The notes under the pieces: generated by a model
The model's database searches: none
What the model saw: only the letters and a program-made list of their open reading frames with translations
Told to the model about the DNA's origin: nothing
Position numbers and translations under genes: made by a program
Shown: in pieces, positions 1 through 6,589 of the stretch
Layout: each line of letters opens with the position of its first letter
How positions within the stretch are numbered: position 1 is the stretch's first letter
From: Lachnospiraceae bacterium
Lineage (GTDB): Bacteria > Bacillota > Clostridia > Lachnospirales > Lachnospiraceae
Length of the DNA: 13,808 nucleotides
Assembly: GCA_017651385.1 (NCBI GenBank)
Contig: JAGCCY010000036.1
Span: 1-13,808, forward strand
Reading direction: 5' to 3'

Positions 1-381
1 ACAGGTGCTGCTAAGGCTATCGGTCTTGTAATCCCTGAGTTAAACGGCAAGCTCATCGGCGCTGCACAGCGTGTTCCTACCCCTACAGGTTCTACCACGA
101 TCCTTACAGCTGTTGTTGAAGGAAATGTTACCAAGGAGCAGATCAACGACGCTATGAAGGCTGCAAGCAATGAGTCCTTCGGTTACAACACAGACGAGAT
201 CGTTTCTTCCGATATCATCGGAATGACCTACGGTTCACTCTTTGATGCTACCCAGACAATGGTTCTTCCGCTTGACAACGGAACCACACAGGTTCAGGTA
301 GTTTCATGGTATGACAACGAGAACTCATATACTTCTCAGATGGTTCGTACTATCAAGCATTTCGGAAGCCTTCTTAAATAA
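1..381 (+). CDS. gap: Glyceraldehyde-3-phosphate dehydrogenase, C-terminal part (5' truncated by window)
   Basis: This is the last 126 codons of a phosphorylating GAPDH, open from base 1 in frame 1. GAPDH converts glyceraldehyde-3-phosphate, phosphate and NAD+ to 1,3-bisphosphoglycerate in cytosolic glycolysis. The piece belongs to the catalytic domain: it begins [17 protein letters not shown], continues with the family motif RVPTPTGS, and ends with the diagnostic [20 protein letters not shown] segment before the stop. The catalytic Cys and the NAD-binding fold lie upstream, outside the window, so the start cannot be given. An ATG at 154 is internal to the domain and is not a real start. The gene is followed by a strong terminator and then by pgk and tpiA, a common glycolytic cluster. 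Codon use is strongly biased, as expected for a highly expressed gene. Confidence 0.97.
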   Translation, partial: TGAAKAIGLVIPELNGKLIGAAQRVPTPTGSTTILTAVVEGNVTKEQINDAMKAASNESFGYNTDEIVSSDIIGMTYGSLFDATQTMVLPLDNGTTQVQVVSWYDNENSYTSQMVRTIKHFGSLLK

Positions 382-408
382 TCAAGGCTACTTAAGAATG
401 TTACTTAC

Positions 409-441
409 GGCCCGGTCCCGAAAAGGGCCGGGCTGTTTTTT
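409..441 (+). terminator. Intrinsic terminator after gap
   Basis: GC-rich hairpin pairing GCCCGG and CCC (410-419, one bulged T) with GGG and CCGGGC (425-433) around a GAAAA loop, followed by TG and six T (436-441). It separates gap from pgk, so pgk-tpiA must have its own promoter or be reached by read-through. Confidence 0.9.
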
Positions 442-445
442 GATT

Positions 446-483
446 TTATCCGGCAGCTGTTCGTAACTCAAAGCACCGGATAA
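446..483 (+). promoter_or_regulatory. 8-bp perfect inverted repeat in pgk leader
   Basis: TTATCCGG (446-453) is the exact reverse complement of CCGGATAA (476-483), with a 22-nt loop between. It lies between the gap terminator and the pgk SD. It may be an operator or a leader hairpin. It has no T-tract after it, so it is not a second terminator. Function is not known. Confidence 0.4.
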
Positions 484-521
484 TTAATCCCAAATCCATA
501 TAATCCACGGAGGAAAACAAA

Positions 522-1757
522 ATGGCTTTAAACAAAAAATCAGTTGACGATTTTAGTGCTAAAGGCAAGCGCGTACTTGTACGCTGCGACTTCAACGTTC
601 CTTTAAAGAACGGTGAGATCACAGACGAGACCCGTATCAATGCCGCACTTCCCACTATCAAGAAGTTGGTTGCAGACGGCGGCAAGGTAATCCTTTGCTC
701 ACACCTTGGTAAGGTTAAAGAAGGACCCAACGAGAAAGAATCTCTTGCACCCGTTGCTAAGTCACTTTCCGAGAAACTCGGCAAGGAAGTTAAATTCATC
801 GCAGATTACAATGTAACAGGACAGGCTGCTACCGATGCTGTTGCAGCTATGGCTGAAGGCGATGTTATCCTTCTTCAGAATACCCGTTTCCGTATGGAAG
901 AAGAGACCAAGCCCGCTAAGGCAGGCGAGAAGTTCGCTGAAGAGCTTGCAGATCTTTGCGACGATTATGTATGTGATGCTTTCGGTTCTTCACACCGTGC
1001 ACACGCTTCCGTATCCGTTGTTACAAAGTTTGTCCGTGCTAAGGGCGGCAACTGTGCAGTCGGTTATCTTATGCAGAAAGAGATCGACTTCCTCGGCAAT
1101 GCTGTTGAGAATCCCGTACGTCCATTCGTAGCAATTCTTGGCGGTGCTAAGGTTGCAGATAAGCTTAACGTTATCGATAACCTTCTTGAGAAGGCTGATA
1201 CCCTCATCATCGGCGGCGGTATGGCATTCACATTCTTAAAGGCTAAGGGCCTTGAGATCGGTAAGTCACTTGTTGATGACGAGAAGATCGATTACTGTAA
1301 GGAAATGATGGCTAAGGCAGAAAAGCTTGGAAAGAAGCTTCTTCTTCCCGTTGATACCACGATCGCTGCAGGTTTCCCCGATCCTATCGACAATCCCGAC
1401 ATCGCTGTATCCGTAGTTGATTCAACTGCAATCCCGGCAGATATGGAAGGTCTTGATATCGGACCCAAGACTGCTGAATTATATGCTACAGAAGTTAAGT
1501 CTGCAAAGACCGTTGTATGGAACGGACCCATGGGTGTATTCGAGAACCCCGTTCTTGCAAAGGGTACACTTTCCGTTGCACAGGCACTTGCTGATGCCGA
1601 TGCTACAACCATCATCGGCGGCGGCGATTCCGCAGCAGCTGTTAACCAGATGGGCTTAGGCGACAAGATGAGCCACATCTCAACAGGCGGCGGCGCTTCA
1701 CTTGAATTCCTTGAAGGCAAGGAACTTCCCGGCGTTTACGCAGCAGACGACAAGTAA
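522..1757 (+). CDS. pgk: Phosphoglycerate kinase
   Basis: The 411-residue protein transfers the acyl phosphate of 1,3-bisphosphoglycerate to ADP, giving 3-phosphoglycerate and ATP (cytosolic glycolysis). Family blocks occur in order: [11 protein letters not shown] near the N-terminus, [89 protein letters not shown] and the C-terminal [20 protein letters not shown]. Both the substrate-side N-domain and the nucleotide-binding C-domain are complete. The length is slightly above the usual 390-400 residues; part of this may be the stretch [14 protein letters not shown] before the interdomain helix. The start is fixed by GGAGG at 509-513, eight bases before ATG. The stop codon overlaps the SD of tpiA, so the two genes are translationally close and co-transcribed. 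Confidence 0.98.
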   Translation: MALNKKSVDDFSAKGKRVLVRCDFNVPLKNGEITDETRINAALPTIKKLVADGGKVILCSHLGKVKEGPNEKESLAPVAKSLSEKLGKEVKFIADYNVTGQAATDAVAAMAEGDVILLQNTRFRMEEETKPAKAGEKFAEELADLCDDYVCDAFGSSHRAHASVSVVTKFVRAKGGNCAVGYLMQKEIDFLGNAVENPVRPFVAILGGAKVADKLNVIDNLLEKADTLIIGGGMAFTFLKAKGLEIGKSLVDDEKIDYCKEMMAKAEKLGKKLLLPVDTTIAAGFPDPIDNPDIAVSVVDSTAIPADMEGLDIGPKTAELYATEVKSAKTVVWNGPMGVFENPVLAKGTLSVAQALADADATTIIGGGDSAAAVNQMGLGDKMSHISTGGGASLEFLEGKELPGVYAADDK

Positions 1758-1770
1758 GGAGGACATACGT

Positions 1771-2517
1771 ATGTCAAGAAGACGTATAATTGCCGGTAAC
1801 TGGAAGATGAACAAGACTCCCAGCGAGGCAGTTGCACTTTGTGCAGAATTAAAAGATCTTGTAAAGAACGATGCTGTTGACGTAGTATACTGCGTACCGG
1901 CTATCGATATCGTACCCGTAGCAGAAGCTGTTAAGGGTACAAACGTACATGTAGGTGCAGAAAACTTCTACATCGAAGACAAGGGTGCTTTCACAGGCGA
2001 GATCTCAGCTCCCATGTTAAAGGATGCAGGCGTTGAATATATCATCATCGGCCACTCGGAGAGAAGAGATATCTTCGGCGAGAACGATATCCTTATCAAT
2101 GCCAAGGTTAAAAAGGCATTCGCAGCAGGCCTTAAGCCCATCTTATGCTGCGGTGAGTCACTTGCCCTTCGTAAGGCAGGCACATACAAAGAGTGGATCG
2201 AGAGACAGATCAAGTGGGATCTTTCAGACGTTACCGCTGATCAGGTAAAAGAACTCGTTATCGCTTACGAACCCATCTGGGCAATCGGAACAGGCGAGAC
2301 AGCTACCGCTGACCAGGCTGAAGAAGTTTGCAAGCTTATCCGCGATCTTATCGCAAAGATGTACGATGCAGCTACCGCTGAGGCAGTTCGTATCCAGTAC
2401 GGCGGATCCATGAATGCAGGCAATGCAGCCGAGCTTCTTTCTAAGCCCGACATCGACGGCGGTCTTATTGGCGGCGCTTCTTTAAAGCCCGACTTCGGAC
2501 AGATCGTTAATGCATAA
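1771..2517 (+). CDS. tpiA: Triosephosphate isomerase
   Basis: The 248-residue TIM barrel interconverts dihydroxyacetone phosphate and glyceraldehyde-3-phosphate. Visible active-site motifs are AGNWKMN (Asn10 and Lys12 counted from this Met), GHSERR with the electrophilic His, [11 protein letters not shown] with the catalytic Glu and the flexible loop 6, [14 protein letters not shown], and the phosphate-binding [14 protein letters not shown]. The chosen start, ATG at 1771, follows AAGGAGG at 1756-1762; the SD overlaps the pgk stop (TAAGGAGG), which is strong evidence for coupling. An in-frame upstream ATG at 1702 lies inside pgk and would add 23 residues foreign to TIM, so it is rejected. The length is normal for bacterial TIM. 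A terminator follows directly and ends the glycolytic unit. Confidence 0.98.
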   Translation: MSRRRIIAGNWKMNKTPSEAVALCAELKDLVKNDAVDVVYCVPAIDIVPVAEAVKGTNVHVGAENFYIEDKGAFTGEISAPMLKDAGVEYIIIGHSERRDIFGENDILINAKVKKAFAAGLKPILCCGESLALRKAGTYKEWIERQIKWDLSDVTADQVKELVIAYEPIWAIGTGETATADQAEEVCKLIRDLIAKMYDAATAEAVRIQYGGSMNAGNAAELLSKPDIDGGLIGGASLKPDFGQIVNA

Positions 2518-2540
2518 TTTGTACTTGGTAAGATCAAACA

Positions 2541-2575
2541 GGGCTTTGGTCAGTTTCTGATCAAAGCCCGTTTTG
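2541..2575 (+). terminator. Intrinsic terminator after tpiA
   Basis: 13-bp stem GGGCTTTGGTCAG (2541-2553) with CTGATCAAAGCCC (2557-2569), one G-U pair, loop TTT, then G and TTTT (2571-2574). It ends the pgk-tpiA transcript only 18 nt before the next start codon, so the cellulase gene either has its own promoter or relies on read-through. Confidence 0.9.
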
Positions 2576-2592
2576 TAGGTTTATATTGTTTT

Positions 2593-4476
2593 ATGAAAAA
2601 ACTCATTTTTATAAAAAAACTCAATACTGTTTTAATGACATGCTGCCTTGTGTTGGGAATGTTTGCATTTAATGCAGATCCTTCCTATGCCGCAGGAGAA
2701 GAGCTTACGGGGCTTAAGGCATGGGATCTGGTAGCACTTATGGATAAAGGTTACAATATCGGAAATACTCTCGATGCCACCGGAGGAAAACACGGCGACA
2801 TCAAAGGACATGAAACATCCTGGGGAAATCCCCAGATTAACAAGGAACTGATCGATGGTATAGCCGCTGCGGGTTTTAATACTGTCCGTGTGCCCATTAC
2901 ATGGCATAAGCACATCACTACCGTTGACGGAAGCTATGATATCGATAAAGAGTTCCTTGATAGAGTTAAGGAAGTAGTGGACTGGTGCTACGAAGACGAT
3001 CTTTTTGTGATCATCAACGTTCATCATGAAGAATGGGTAAATGTGTCCGACCTTGATCAGTCTTATGAGAAAGTCGGAAAAGAACTTAAACGCGTATGGG
3101 AACAGGTTTCCGAATACTTTGCGGATTATGACCAGCATCTTATATTCGAGGGCATGAACGAGCCGAGAGCCGCAGGAAAAAGTTATGAGTGGACAGGCAC
3201 AAAACCGTGTTATGATGCCGTAAATTATTTAAATTCCGTGTTCGTAAACGCGGTCAGGAGCAATGCAAAGGGACATAACCCCGAGCGTGTGCTCATGATC
3301 CCGGGTTATGCGGCTTCGATGTCCAGAGAAGTGTTAAGTTCCATAACCATTCCCACAGTAAACGGGGCACCTGCCGAAAACATCGCTATTTCGGTTCATT
3401 GCTATTCGCCTTACGATTTCTGTTTAACGGACAATCAGCCTACATTCGACCCCAAGAGATCGGCCGATACTTCGGGTATCACTTCGATGTTCGGATCGCT
3501 CAAATCTCTGTTTCTCGATAACGGGATCCCTGTAGTACTGGGTGAATGCGGATGTACCAACAATCATGACAATCTTTCTGAGCGTATCAAGTGGTTTGAT
3601 TATTTCGGAGGAATGTCGAAAAGATACGGTATCCCCGCGATCGTATGGGATAACGGAAACAACAAACAATCCGGCGGAGAGTGTCATTATTACTTTGACA
3701 GAAAGACCGGTGAGGTTGCGGCTCCCGAACTTGTGACCGCTTTTATATACGGCAGCGATGCTATAGTAAAAGAAGCCACAGATACTGTTATCGATTTTGA
3801 ACCCGTTACGACCGATGCGGGTACCACGACATATACTCCAAGAGATCTTGGTTTTACAAGTTCAAATCTAACCTGTCAGGCAAGGATCAATCATACTGAA
3901 GGAGCAAAGCTTGGATTTTCGCTTAAGGTTTCGACCTCGATCGAAGACAGGACCGCATTTTTCAATATGAAAGGTTACAAGAACAAAACAGTCAGGATCA
4001 CCGCTTACGTGTGTTCCGATGAAGCCGATTCGGTGACCATGGGCATAAAAGATTCCAAAGAGACTATGCACGATCTTACGTCTGTGCAGACCGGAAAAGA
4101 CTTTGCTCCGATAGTGGGTGAGTATACTCTTGACGGCGAAGACAGCCTTTTATACTTTAAAGGAAGCGACGAGACCACGTTTTATGTCGATGACATTTCG
4201 ATCGAACTTGCCGATGAGAACGGAAATTATAAGACTCCCGCAGTGGAAATGACAGACACATACGCTGACGGTAATGAGGCATCGGACGATGATCCCGGTA
4301 AAGACGGAAGCTCAGATACGGAGAACACTTCAAATGCCGGCAATACATCGGCCGATCTGACTGACATTATGCAGGAAAGATCGATCTCCGATTCTAAGCT
4401 TATCACTTTATTTGTGCTTGCGGCTGCGACCGTTGTGGTTGCCCTGCTGGTTTTACGCCATAAGAGAAAGAAGTAA
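2593..4476 (+). CDS. Secreted, membrane-anchored GH5 endoglucanase (subfamily GH5_4-like) with a C-terminal beta-sandwich-like module
   Basis: This 627-residue glycoside hydrolase probably cleaves beta-1,4-glucan (cellulose, mixed-linkage glucan or xyloglucan) outside the cell. A signal peptide covers about residues 1-33: KK-rich start, hydrophobic TCCLVLGMFAF, likely cleavage after SYA33. The GH5 barrel spans about 38-385, with GYNIGNTLDA, ETSWGNP, FNTVRVPITW (Arg99), VHHE (His144-145), acid/base Glu190 in FEGMNEPR and nucleophile Glu318 in VLGECG. These motifs resemble subfamily 4. Residues about 399-540 start VIDFEP and end FYVDDISIELAD, like CBM4/9-type carbohydrate-binding modules. A Ser/Asp/Asn-rich linker (541-600) leads to a transmembrane helix (603-621) and basic tail RHKRKK. 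No LPXTG motif is seen, so anchoring is by the membrane helix. The SD is weak. A HAD gene follows after 3 nt. Exact substrate is uncertain. Confidence 0.93.
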   Translation: MKKLIFIKKLNTVLMTCCLVLGMFAFNADPSYAAGEELTGLKAWDLVALMDKGYNIGNTLDATGGKHGDIKGHETSWGNPQINKELIDGIAAAGFNTVRVPITWHKHITTVDGSYDIDKEFLDRVKEVVDWCYEDDLFVIINVHHEEWVNVSDLDQSYEKVGKELKRVWEQVSEYFADYDQHLIFEGMNEPRAAGKSYEWTGTKPCYDAVNYLNSVFVNAVRSNAKGHNPERVLMIPGYAASMSREVLSSITIPTVNGAPAENIAISVHCYSPYDFCLTDNQPTFDPKRSADTSGITSMFGSLKSLFLDNGIPVVLGECGCTNNHDNLSERIKWFDYFGGMSKRYGIPAIVWDNGNNKQSGGECHYYFDRKTGEVAAPELVTAFIYGSDAIVKEATDTVIDFEPVTTDAGTTTYTPRDLGFTSSNLTCQARINHTEGAKLGFSLKVSTSIEDRTAFFNMKGYKNKTVRITAYVCSDEADSVTMGIKDSKETMHDLTSVQTGKDFAPIVGEYTLDGEDSLLYFKGSDETTFYVDDISIELADENGNYKTPAVEMTDTYADGNEASDDDPGKDGSSDTENTSNAGNTSADLTDIMQERSISDSKLITLFVLAAATVVVALLVLRHKRKK

Positions 4477-4479
4477 GCC

Positions 4480-5223
4480 ATGTACAAAAACATCATTTTT
4501 GACCTTTACGGAACACTTGTTGATATTTCCACAAAAGAGACGGGCAGGATCGTCTGGAAGCAGATGGCGTTGTTTTACCGTTATTCGGGAATAGTGTATA
4601 ACTGGATGGACTTAAGGGATAAATACTTTGAATTTGTCGAGAAAGAGACCAAACATCAAAGATATGAAAATAAGTCGAAGAACAACCATGAATCCTACCC
4701 CGAGATAAAGATCGAGAAGGTCTTTTCCGACCTTTACAGGGAAAAAGGCGTTGAAGCGGACGACGAGCCTATAAAGAAGACCGCTATCTATTTCAGACGT
4801 ATCACAACGAGAAGGCTTAAATTATATAAGGGCGCTAAGGAACTTCTGGAAGACCTTAAGTCACGCGGCAAGAAGATATACTTACTTTCAAACGCGCAGA
4901 GGATCTTTACGGAGTATGAGCTTGAAGGACTTGATATATTAAAGTACTTTGACGGCATACTCATTTCTTCCGACGAAGGCATCAGAAAGCCCGACAAGGC
5001 TTTTACGGAACTGTTAAAAGAACGCTTTGATGTGAATTTCAATGAAAGCTTACTGATAGGCAACGATGCCGAAAACGACATAGGCTCGGCAAAAAGGGTC
5101 AATATGGACAGCTTTTACATAAGATCCAACATTTCGCCCAAAGGCGACAAAACACCGAACTGCAAATTTGTGCTTGAAAAGATGAATCTTTTTAAAGTAA
5201 AGGATATGCTTAAGGATTTGTAA
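4480..5223 (+). CDS. HAD-superfamily hydrolase (haloacid dehalogenase-like, subfamily I type cap)
   Basis: A 247-residue cytosolic HAD protein. Motif I is FDLYGTL with nucleophile Asp8; motif II is LLSN with Ser137; motif III is RKPD with Lys170; motif IV is IGNDAENDI with Asp196 and Asp200. The helical region between motifs I and II (about 20-110) fits a C1 cap. In motif I the residue two after the nucleophile is Tyr10, not the Asp that serves as acid/base in most HAD phosphatases. This DxYGT form is also found in 2-haloacid dehalogenases, although motif IV here is phosphatase-like. Substrate cannot be predicted. ATG lies 3 nt after the cellulase stop, so the gene is probably co-transcribed with it. 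The SD is poor (AGAAAGAAG), suggesting coupling. No terminator is seen after it. Confidence 0.85.
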   Translation: MYKNIIFDLYGTLVDISTKETGRIVWKQMALFYRYSGIVYNWMDLRDKYFEFVEKETKHQRYENKSKNNHESYPEIKIEKVFSDLYREKGVEADDEPIKKTAIYFRRITTRRLKLYKGAKELLEDLKSRGKKIYLLSNAQRIFTEYELEGLDILKYFDGILISSDEGIRKPDKAFTELLKERFDVNFNESLLIGNDAENDIGSAKRVNMDSFYIRSNISPKGDKTPNCKFVLEKMNLFKVKDMLKDL

Positions 5224-5251
5224 TTTGGCATAAAAACATTTTGGTATAATC

Positions 5252-5280
5252 TTGAATCCTTCGTAAGTTATGTATATAAT
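5252..5280 (+). promoter_or_regulatory. Sigma-A-type promoter of the CofE-like gene
   Basis: TTGAAT (5252-5257), 17-bp spacer, TATAAT (5275-5280). A second perfect TATAAT lies at 5245-5250 with TTGGCA at 5225-5230, but its spacer is only 14 bp. The predicted start from the main promoter is near 5287; a start from the upstream box would be near 5257. Confidence 0.65.
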
Positions 5281-5328
5281 CATTTACGTTGGCACGTTAT
5301 TTTTTGCCGACCTTATATACAACTTACG
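5262..5328 (+). repeat. 16-bp inverted repeat spanning promoter and SD of the CofE-like gene
   Basis: The arm 5262-5279 (CGTAAGTT, AT bulge, GTATATAA) is the exact complement of 5313-5328 (TTATATACAACTTACG) apart from the 2-nt bulge. The 33-nt loop holds a small hairpin (TTGGCA 5289-5294 with TGCCGA 5305-5310, one G-U pair). The left arm overlaps the -10 box at 5275-5280 and the right arm ends at the first G of GGAGG (5328-5332). It could be an operator or an SD-occluding RNA stem. Confidence 0.75.
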
Positions 5329-5339
5329 GAGGATTTTTT

Positions 5340-6533
5340 ATGGCACGTTTGGTAGGAACTGTTTCACGCGGTATCAGGGGTCCCATCATCAGAGAAGGAG
5401 ACGATCTTGTTAAGATTACCGTTGATTCCGTACTCTCGGCAGCTGAAAGCGAAAACTTCTATTTAAGAGACAGAGATGTTATTGCCGTAACAGAGTCGGT
5501 AGTGGCACGTTCACAGGGCAATTACGTAACCGTTGACGATATTGCGAAGGATGTAAAGGCTAAGCTTGGCGGCGGTACCGTCGGCGTTATATTCCCCATC
5601 CTTTCACGTAACAGATTTGCGATCAATTTAAAGGGTATTGCAAGAGGATGCAAGAAGATAATCCTTATGCTCAGCTATCCTTCGGATGAAGTGGGCAATG
5701 CTCTTATCACATACGATCAGCTCGATAAGGCGGGAGTCAATCCTTATTCGGATGTTCTTTCGCTTGAAAAGTACAGAGAACTTTTCGGAGACAACGTTCA
5801 TGAATTTACCGGCGTTGATTATGTACAGTATTATTCGGACATCATCACCGGCGAAGGCGCAGAAGTTGAAGTTATCTTTGCAAATCAGGCAAAGACGATC
5901 CTTGAGTATACGGATTGCGTAATAAACTGCGATATCCATACAAGAGAGCGTACAAAGCGCATCCTTAAGGGAAGCGGCGCAAAGGTCGTATGCGGACTAG
6001 ACGATCTTATGACTGCTCCGATCGACGGAAGCGGATGCAATGAAAAGTACGGACTTCTGGGTTCCAATAAGTCTACGGAAGATAAGATCAAGCTCTTCCC
6101 CAGAGACTGTAAGCAGCTTGTGCTTGATATCCAGGCTGAGATCCTTAAGAAGACAGGCAAGCATGTGGAAGTCATGGTATACGGTGACGGTGCTTTCAAG
6201 GATCCCCAGGGAAAGATCTGGGAGCTTGCAGATCCTGTAGTATCACCCGCATTTACTGACGGTCTTATCGGTACTCCGAACGAGCTTAAGCTTAAATATC
6301 TTGCAGACAATGATTTTGCAAATCTTTCAGGTGAAGCACTTAAGAATGCCATCTCCGAAAGTATCAAGTCAAAGGATGCAAACCTTAAGGGCAATATGGC
6401 AAGCCAGGGTACCACACCCAGACAGCTTACCGACCTTATCGGTTCGCTATGTGACTTAACTTCGGGTTCCGGCGATAAGGGTACACCCATCATCCTTATC
6501 CAGGGTTACTTCGATAACTACACAAACGATTAA
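5340..6533 (+). CDS. Coenzyme F420-0:L-glutamate ligase-like (CofE family) protein
   Basis: A 397-residue cytosolic protein that I assign to the CofE/F420-ligase family. True CofE adds gamma-linked glutamate to F420-0 using GTP. Supporting segments are the N-terminal DVIAVTESVVARSQGN block, GVIFPILSRNRFAINLKGIARG, DCVINCDIHTRERTKRIL, VMVYGDGAFKDPQGKIWELADPVVSPAFTDGLIG and the C-terminal RQLTDLIGSLCDLTSGSGDKGTPIILIQGYFDNY. It is longer than archaeal CofE (about 250 residues). ATG at 5340 is chosen because GGAGG (5328-5332) precedes it by 7 nt; an upstream in-frame TTG at 5289 lies inside the inverted repeat and has no SD. The gene is a single transcription unit with its own promoter and a terminator. 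No other F420 gene is visible and the likely host group is not known to make F420, so another amide-forming ligase role is plausible. Family assignment is fairly secure; function is not. Confidence 0.75.
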   Translation: MARLVGTVSRGIRGPIIREGDDLVKITVDSVLSAAESENFYLRDRDVIAVTESVVARSQGNYVTVDDIAKDVKAKLGGGTVGVIFPILSRNRFAINLKGIARGCKKIILMLSYPSDEVGNALITYDQLDKAGVNPYSDVLSLEKYRELFGDNVHEFTGVDYVQYYSDIITGEGAEVEVIFANQAKTILEYTDCVINCDIHTRERTKRILKGSGAKVVCGLDDLMTAPIDGSGCNEKYGLLGSNKSTEDKIKLFPRDCKQLVLDIQAEILKKTGKHVEVMVYGDGAFKDPQGKIWELADPVVSPAFTDGLIGTPNELKLKYLADNDFANLSGEALKNAISESIKSKDANLKGNMASQGTTPRQLTDLIGSLCDLTSGSGDKGTPIILIQGYFDNYTND

Positions 6534-6547
6534 GATAATACAAAATA

Positions 6548-6575
6548 AAGCCACTCCAAAGGAGTGGCTTATTTG
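6548..6575. terminator. Bidirectional terminator between the CofE-like gene and the ABC operon
   Basis: Perfect 10-bp stem AAGCCACTCC (6548-6557), loop AAA, GGAGTGGCTT (6561-6570). T-rich sequence follows on both strands (ATTTGTTTTA on plus; TATTTTG on minus). It lies between two convergent stop codons (6533 and 6590) and can serve both. Confidence 0.9.
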
Positions 6576-6589
6576 TTTTAATGTTTGGA

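Noticed and set aside
499..504. Perfect TATAAT directly before pgk
   Set aside because: Transcription would begin inside the pgk SD (509-513) and no -35 is present at 16-18 bp, so it cannot be the pgk promoter in a normal arrangement.
1702..1770. Earlier in-frame ATG for tpiA
   Set aside because: It is inside the pgk coding region; the SD at 1756-1762 and the conserved TIM N-terminus fix the start at 1771.
5289..5339. In-frame TTG start that would add 17 residues to the CofE-like protein
   Set aside because: No SD precedes it, it lies within the inverted repeat, and GGAGG is correctly placed for ATG 5340. The repeated TGGCACGTT at 5290 and 5341 is only 9 nt and probably chance.
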